In this document: in pieces, positions 5,124 through 9,661 of the stretch
Layout of the letters: every line of letters begins with the position of its first letter
Position numbering within the stretch: position 1 is the first letter of the stretch
Assembly: GCA_009699615.1 (NCBI GenBank)
Contig: WLNV01000047.1
Span: 1-9,661 of the forward strand
Length of the DNA stretch: 9,661 nt
Origin: Actinomycetota bacterium
Lineage (GTDB): Bacteria; Actinomycetota; Thermoleophilia; Solirubrobacterales; Solirubrobacteraceae
Direction of reading: 5' to 3'
Notes under the pieces: generated by a model
The model's database searches: none
The model's input: the letters and a program-made list of their open reading frames with translations, nothing else
What the model was told of the DNA's origin: nothing
Program-made: the position numbers and the translations under genes

Positions 5124-6569
5124 GTGAAACGGTTGATCGCGATTCTCGTCGGTTGCTGTGCTGCTCTTGCGCTGATTGTCGTAGCGACCGGCTCCGGCGA
5201 TGACGGCGCCTACCGAGTCCGCGCGATCTTCAACAACGCGGCCTTCGTGATCCCCGGGATGGACGTCAAGATTGCCGGCGTTCGTGTCGGCTCGATCGAG
5301 TCACTCGACCTGACCGACGATCACAAGGCTGCCGTCGTCCTCAACATTGAGAACCCCAACTATCACGCCTTTCGCGAGAATGCCTTCTGCCGGATTCGCC
5401 CGCAGTCGCTGATCGGTGAGCGCTACATCGACTGCCGCCCGGAGGAGCCGCTGCCAGCCGGGATGGCCCAGCCGCCGCTACTCAAACCGATCGCGTCGGG
5501 GGTCGGCGAAGGCGAATATCTGCTCCCGTCGAGCCAGACTGCAACCTCAGTCGATCTCGACCTGATCAACAACGTCATGCGGCTGCCGTTCCGCCAGCGC
5601 TTCACGATCATCCTGAACGAATTCGGCACCGCACTGGCAGGAAACGGGCAGGAGCTGAACGCGGCGCTCAAGGTGACCGATCCGGCGCTGAAGGAGTTCA
5701 ACGACGTCCTCGCGATCCTCGCTCGTCAGAACAAGCAACTCGCCTCGCTGGCTGTCAACGGCGACACGGTGCTGGCGCCGTTGGCCCGTGAGCGGGCGCA
5801 CATAGCGGGCTTCATCAACTCTTCCGGCTACACGGCGCAAGCGACGGCTGAGGAGAGCGCGTCGATGACTGAGAATCTGCAGAAGTTGCCTGGCTTCCTG
5901 ACCCAGCTCCGCCCGACGATGAACGACCTCGCCAGCTTCTCGCGGCAGGCGACGCCGGTCTTCACCGACCTCAACCGCGCGGCCGATTCGATCAACACCT
6001 TCACGCTCGGCGCGCCGGCCTTCAACACGGCAGCGATTCCGGCCTTCGTCTCACTCGGAACGACCTCCGACATCAGCGGCCCCTCGCTCGTCGCGTCGTT
6101 GCCGCTGGTTCAGAAGCTCGGCCCTCTCGCAGCCAACGCCAAGCCGACGGTGACCAACCTCGCGGCGCTTCTGACTTCGCTCAAGACCACCGGCGGGATT
6201 GAGAGCCTGATGTCGCTGATCTACAACACGGCCGGTTCGATCAACGGATATGACGAGTACGGCCATTACGTGCGCGCCCGCCTCACGACCACGACCTGCC
6301 AGTCGTTCTACCTCGCCAACGACCTCAACTGCAACGCCAAGTTCAACGTAGGTCTCGGTGCGGCCAGCTCGAGCGCGCCGGTCGCTGCTGCGGCACCGGG
6401 CAAGCGCGCTTCAAAGCCCGCCGCTGCTTCCAAGCCGGTCGCGTCAACACCTGCTCCGGCTTCAACGGGGACTCCGTCAAGCGGAGCCGCTGCTCCCCGC
6501 AAGCCCGCAAGCGGGCCGACCGATCCGCAGTCTGCCCGTGCCCTCCTCGACTACCTGCTTGGGAAATAG
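5124..6569 (+). CDS. MCE-domain (MlaD-family) protein, second of the series
   Basis: 481-residue Mce subunit starting at GTG 5124, two bases after the previous stop. The order is: a very short n-region (K2, R3), a membrane anchor (L4-A21), an MCE domain (about 29-105, with I-A-G-V-R-V-G-S-I at 50-58), a helical region (about 140-370), the motif Y376-D-E-Y-G-H-Y-V-R384, and a long Ala/Pro/Ser/Lys tail (about 413-470) ending in the helix-like LLDYLLGK. Besides C11/C12 in the anchor it has C89 and C104 in the MCE domain and C392 and C403 after the helical region, so two disulfides are possible outside the cytoplasm. L8-V-G-C11 resembles a lipobox, but hydrophobicity continues past it, which fits a membrane anchor better. 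The G-T-A-L-A-G-N-G-Q-E-L-N-A-A-L stretch at 168-182 matches the junction motif of its paralogues. Confidence 0.94.
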   Translation: MKRLIAILVGCCAALALIVVATGSGDDGAYRVRAIFNNAAFVIPGMDVKIAGVRVGSIESLDLTDDHKAAVVLNIENPNYHAFRENAFCRIRPQSLIGERYIDCRPEEPLPAGMAQPPLLKPIASGVGEGEYLLPSSQTATSVDLDLINNVMRLPFRQRFTIILNEFGTALAGNGQELNAALKVTDPALKEFNDVLAILARQNKQLASLAVNGDTVLAPLARERAHIAGFINSSGYTAQATAEESASMTENLQKLPGFLTQLRPTMNDLASFSRQATPVFTDLNRAADSINTFTLGAPAFNTAAIPAFVSLGTTSDISGPSLVASLPLVQKLGPLAANAKPTVTNLAALLTSLKTTGGIESLMSLIYNTAGSINGYDEYGHYVRARLTTTTCQSFYLANDLNCNAKFNVGLGAASSSAPVAAAAPGKRASKPAAASKPVASTPAPASTGTPSSGAAAPRKPASGPTDPQSARALLDYLLGK

Positions 6570-8060
6570 ATGAGTCCGGGCCGCAAGAGATCCTCAATCG
6601 CAGCGAATCCGGTGCTGATCGGCGCCGTCACGACGCTCGTGCTCGTCGTGCTCGTCTTCCTTGCCTACAACGCCAACAACGGTCTGCCGTTTGTGCCGTC
6701 ATATGACATCAAGGTCGAGGTCCCGAACGCGGCAGGCTTGGTCAAAGGCAACGAAGTCCGCGTCGGTGGAACGCGCGTCGGCGTGATCACGGCAATCGTC
6801 CCGGCCACGCAGCCCAACGGCGCTGTGATTGCGGTTCTGACGCTGAAGCTGAACAGCGTCGTTGAGCCTGTCCCTGCCGATACGACGGTGATGATCCGGC
6901 CGCGATCGGCGCTCGGACTCAAGTACGTCCAACTTACGCGAGGCCCATCGACAGAGGGTCTGCCAAACGGCGGCACGCTGCCAATCTCGCACGCCCGCCC
7001 GGAGCCGGTCGAGATCGACGAGTTCTTTGACATGTTCGACGAACCAACGAGACGCGCTTCGCAGGCCAACCTGACCTGGTTCGGCAACGCCGTGTCGGGC
7101 CGAGGCGTAGATCTAAACCTCGCGATTCAAGATCTGCGGCCGTTCGCGGAGCAGATCACTCCCTTGATGCGGAACCTCTCCAGCCCGCGCACCGACCTTG
7201 CCGGGTTCATTCAAGGTCTCTCTCAGAACGCGGGCGTCGTTGCTCCTGTCGCCGAGACGCAGGGGCAGCTATTCGTCAATCTCGATGCCACCTTCCAGGC
7301 GCTGGCATCGGTCGCGAGGCCCTACATCCAGGAGTCGATCACGGAAGGTCCCGCGACACTCGAGAACGCAACGATCAACCTGCCGAAGTTGCGACCGTTC
7401 CTCGTCAACAGCGCGACTCTCTTCCATGAGCTGCAGCCGGGCATTGCGTCGCTCACCGGCGCCGCGCCCGACCTCGCGAGCATCGTCACGGTCGGCACGC
7501 CGGTGCTCAAGCGCTCACCCGCGTTCAACGCGCAGCTTGCCACCACATCACTCGCCGTCGAAGCCTTCTCGACCAACCCGAGCACGACGTTGGGCGTCGT
7601 CGATCTGACCGAGACCTTCAGCGTCCTCAAGCCGACTCTCGCGTTCATCACACCGGCGCAGACAACCTGCAACTACCTCAGCCTGTTGCTCCGTAACGCG
7701 GCCCAGATCGGCAGCGAGGGCGGCAGCACCGGTACGGCCCAGCGCGTGATGGTGATGGCCACTCCTGGCGGCCTCTTCGATCCCGCCAACCCGACCACCT
7801 CAGAGCCGCTCTCGCCGAACAACGAGGGCGGCCCTGCCAGCGCGCCCGCCAACGGTGGACCCCCAGGCTCTGACCCGGCCAACTACCTGCACAGCAACCC
7901 TTATCCGTACACGGCGGCGCCGGGGCAGCCGAAGAACGACTGCGAAGCCGGCCGTGAGAACTACATTCCCGGCCAGAAGCAGATTGGCAACACGGCGACC
8001 AACCCTGGGAACAAGGGCGCCTTCACTTCAACAGGCGCAACCGCAGGGGGAAGCAAGTAA
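6570..8060 (+). CDS. MCE-domain (MlaD-family) protein, third of the series
   Basis: 496-residue Mce subunit. A basic cytoplasmic N-terminus (R5-K-R) precedes the anchor (about V15-Y33), a juxtamembrane N-A-N-N-G-L-P-F segment, an MCE domain (about 45-124, with V-G-G-T-R-V-G-V-I at 65-73), the junction motif G172-N-A-V-S-G-R-G-V-D-L-N183 and a helical region to about 365. The last 100 residues are rich in Gly, Pro, Asn and Ser and are probably disordered. Its only cysteines are C367, at the end of the helical region, and C458, in the tail. The start ATG directly abuts the previous stop (TAGATG), with TTGGGAA (6559-6565) as a weak ribosome binding site; the end overlaps the next start by one base (TAATG). 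Both suggest translational coupling. The tail lacks the Y/F-D-x-N/Y-G motif found in the other three. Confidence 0.95.
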   Translation: MSPGRKRSSIAANPVLIGAVTTLVLVVLVFLAYNANNGLPFVPSYDIKVEVPNAAGLVKGNEVRVGGTRVGVITAIVPATQPNGAVIAVLTLKLNSVVEPVPADTTVMIRPRSALGLKYVQLTRGPSTEGLPNGGTLPISHARPEPVEIDEFFDMFDEPTRRASQANLTWFGNAVSGRGVDLNLAIQDLRPFAEQITPLMRNLSSPRTDLAGFIQGLSQNAGVVAPVAETQGQLFVNLDATFQALASVARPYIQESITEGPATLENATINLPKLRPFLVNSATLFHELQPGIASLTGAAPDLASIVTVGTPVLKRSPAFNAQLATTSLAVEAFSTNPSTTLGVVDLTETFSVLKPTLAFITPAQTTCNYLSLLLRNAAQIGSEGGSTGTAQRVMVMATPGGLFDPANPTTSEPLSPNNEGGPASAPANGGPPGSDPANYLHSNPYPYTAAPGQPKNDCEAGRENYIPGQKQIGNTATNPGNKGAFTSTGATAGGSK

Positions 8061-9550
8061 TGGCCTTCCTGCGACGCGACAACAAGAGCGATCGACCAAC
8101 CGTGCTGCGCAAGGATCGCACCGGGGCCAACCCAATCACCGTCGGGCTGATCGCGCTCGTCGTGATCGGCCTGATCTGCTACTTCGGCTTCACGAAGAAC
8201 AACCCATTCAGCCAGCCGTTCCAGTTCAAGGCGGTCTTCAGCTCGGCAAACTCGATCCGCCTGAGTTCTCCGGTCCGAATTGCCGGCGTCAACGTCGGCA
8301 AGGTCGTCAAGGTCGAAGGTCAGGAAGGAACCAACAACGCCGTCGTCACCATGGAGATGCAGACTCAGGGCCTGCCGATCCACAAGGATGCCGAATTGAA
8401 GATTCGCCCGCGGATCTTCCTTGAAGGCAACTTCTTTGTTGATCTCAAGCCGGGAACACCACAAGCACCGACGATCGCCGACGGTGAGACGATCCCTGCC
8501 GGGCAGACGGCGATTCCCGTCCAGCTCGATCAGGTTCTCACCTCGCTCCAGTTGGACACGCGAAAAAACCTTCAGGTGCTGCTGATTGAGCTCGGCTCCG
8601 CCTTGACCGCCGAGCCGACGCCGGCCGAGGATGCCAACCAGCCTTCGATGACGAAGGGCAAGACGGCCGCTGAGGCGCTCAACAATGCGCTGATCTACTC
8701 CGAGCCGGCGCTGAAGAACAGCGCGCTGGTCAATCAGGCGCTGCAAGGGGTCGATCCCGATGACCTGCCGAACCTGATCCGCGGGCTGGCCGCCACCTCG
8801 ACGAAGCTTGTCGGGAGCGAGACTCAACTTGGCGATCTGGTCGTCAACTTCAACACGACGATGGGGGCAATCGCCTCTGAGCAGAACGCCGTTCGCGAGT
8901 CCGTCCGGCTGCTTGGCCCAACCGTTAAGAATGCCTACGCAAGCCTCGGCTCGCTCAACACAGCGCTGCCGAGCCTTGCCCAGTTCTCGCTTGATTTCAT
9001 TCCGGGCGTCGAGCAAACGCAGCCGACTATCGACGCCGTAACGCCGTGGATTGCCCAGGCGACTCCGCTCGTCTCGCAGCCTGAGCTCGGCGGCGTCGCC
9101 GCCAACCTGCAACCGACGACAGAGAGTCTTGCGCAGCTGAGCGCGGCGACGATCCCGACTCTGACCCAGACGCTCAACTTCTCGCAGTGCGTCAGCAACG
9201 TCCTGATTCCGACCGGCGACATGGTCGCTCCGGACGGTGCGTTCAGCACCGGCAAGCCGAACTCGCAGGAGTTCTGGGATGCGCTGGCGGGCTTCAATGG
9301 CGAGTCACAGAGCTTCGATGGCAACGGCCAGCAGGTTCACTTCTCGGCCGGTGGCGGGCCTAACCCGGTCCAGATCACAGGCGGCAACCTGAACGCCGGC
9401 CAGCCGCTGTACGGCAACAGCATCGGCCAACCGCAGGGAACGAAGCCTGCCTGGATCAGCGGCCAGACGATCCCGACGAAGCCGAACGTGCTCTGCTCCA
9501 AGCAGACGCTGCCGGACATAGCCAATACCCCGACCGGACCGGCCGACTGA
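8060..9550 (+). CDS. MCE-domain (MlaD-family) protein, fourth of the series
   Basis: 496-residue Mce subunit. A basic cytoplasmic N-terminus of about 25 residues is followed by an anchor (about I26-F44), a K-N-N-P-F juxtamembrane segment like that of the third paralogue, an MCE domain (about 54-131, with I-A-G-V-N-V-G-K-V at 74-82), a helical region (about 155-372) and a polar Gly/Asn/Gln/Pro tail. After the MCE domain the junction begins L178-G-S-A-L-T-A-E, but a polar insert of about 20 residues (185-204) replaces the R-G-V-D part. The tail carries F419-D-G-N-G-Q-Q-V-H427. Outside the anchor (C40) the only cysteines are C377 and C479. The start ATG overlaps the previous stop by one base and is preceded by AGGGGGAAG (8045-8053). 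The next MCE gene starts 4 nt after its stop. Confidence 0.95.
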   Translation: MAFLRRDNKSDRPTVLRKDRTGANPITVGLIALVVIGLICYFGFTKNNPFSQPFQFKAVFSSANSIRLSSPVRIAGVNVGKVVKVEGQEGTNNAVVTMEMQTQGLPIHKDAELKIRPRIFLEGNFFVDLKPGTPQAPTIADGETIPAGQTAIPVQLDQVLTSLQLDTRKNLQVLLIELGSALTAEPTPAEDANQPSMTKGKTAAEALNNALIYSEPALKNSALVNQALQGVDPDDLPNLIRGLAATSTKLVGSETQLGDLVVNFNTTMGAIASEQNAVRESVRLLGPTVKNAYASLGSLNTALPSLAQFSLDFIPGVEQTQPTIDAVTPWIAQATPLVSQPELGGVAANLQPTTESLAQLSAATIPTLTQTLNFSQCVSNVLIPTGDMVAPDGAFSTGKPNSQEFWDALAGFNGESQSFDGNGQQVHFSAGGGPNPVQITGGNLNAGQPLYGNSIGQPQGTKPAWISGQTIPTKPNVLCSKQTLPDIANTPTGPAD

Positions 9551-9554
9551 GCTG

Positions 9555-9661
9555 ATGAAGACCGCAATCCTCAAACACACCCGTGATTTCATCGCAATCG
9601 GCGTGGTCGCTCTGATCGCCGTGATCGTCGGTGGCTACATCCTCTCCAACCAGCGCTTCTA
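9555..9661 (+). CDS. MCE-domain protein, fifth of the series, 5' end only (truncated by window)
   Basis: An ATG at 9555 opens a frame that runs to the window edge: 35 full codons, ending with an incomplete TA. The product begins MKTAILKHTRDF and continues as a hydrophobic membrane anchor (about I13-I32), ending S-N-Q-R-F. This is the expected start of another MCE protein: a short basic cytoplasmic N-terminus and one anchor, with the MCE domain still to come. It lies 4 nt after the fourth MCE gene, in the same operon. No strong Shine-Dalgarno is visible, which fits translational coupling. The family assignment rests on position and anchor style only, because no MCE domain is in view. Confidence 0.8.
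   Translation, partial: MKTAILKHTRDFIAIGVVALIAVIVGGYILSNQRF

Noticed and set aside
5145..5159. Lipobox-like L-V-G-C near the N-terminus of the second MCE protein
   Set aside because: The hydrophobic stretch before the Cys is only about seven residues and continues well past it, so a plain membrane anchor is the better reading. Mycobacteria do have one lipoprotein MCE subunit, so this is not fully excluded.
7961..9112. 383-codon open frame on the minus strand opposite the fourth MCE gene
   Set aside because: It lies wholly antisense to well-supported MCE genes. Its product is rich in Arg, Leu, Asp and Val with no domain, as expected from reading GC-rich codons backwards, and there is no convincing ribosome binding site.
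1..9661. CRISPR arrays, transposases, integrases, tRNA or rRNA genes, or a toxin-antitoxin or defence module
   Set aside because: No regularly spaced repeats, terminal inverted repeats with a transposase, RNA gene cores or defence-type domains were seen. Every large frame on the coding strand is explained by the transporter, the PII protein or the lipoprotein.

Overview
The window is a lipid-importer (Mce) operon from a high-GC bacterium, most likely an actinobacterium of the Thermoleophilia/Solirubrobacterales type. Two permeases, a linked Mkl/MceG-type ATPase and a run of non-identical MCE proteins is an actinobacterial layout. The paralogues also match the style I remember from Solirubrobacterales, for example a juxtamembrane 'ANP...NN..PF' segment. 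The lineage call is from recall and is not proven by the sequence.

Layout. Bases 67-438 (+) encode a PII nitrogen-signalling protein. Convergent to it, 1047-451 (-) encodes a secreted lipoprotein with a predicted beta-sandwich domain. The two stop codons lie 12 nt apart, inside the arms of one inverted repeat that could act as a shared terminator. A 165-bp divergent spacer (1048-1212) carries a candidate promoter and two short dyads. From 1213 to the right edge everything is one tightly packed + strand operon: two MlaE/YrbE-family permeases (1213-2019, 2035-2838), an ABC ATPase (2842-3723), four complete MCE-domain proteins (3745-5121, 5124-6569, 6570-8060, 8060-9550) and the first 35 codons of a fifth, cut by the window end.

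How the genes work together. The permease pair and the ATPase would form the inner-membrane ABC engine. Each MCE protein has one N-terminal membrane anchor, one MCE domain, a long helical region and a variable polar tail. In Mce complexes such proteins assemble as a hexamer that makes the ring and tunnel carrying hydrophobic substrates across the envelope. Six different MCE subunits are the actinobacterial norm, so one further gene is expected beyond the partial one. The substrate cannot be read from the sequence.

The system is a known type. The points worth a second look are the PII protein with Leu in place of the modifiable Tyr51, the divergent lipoprotein as a possible accessory factor, and features shared across the MCE paralogues: a cysteine pair in each C-terminal half, a Y/F-D-x-N/Y-G motif and a G-R-G-V-D junction motif. 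No mobile element, CRISPR array, tRNA or rRNA was seen, and no gene-free stretch exceeds 300 bases.
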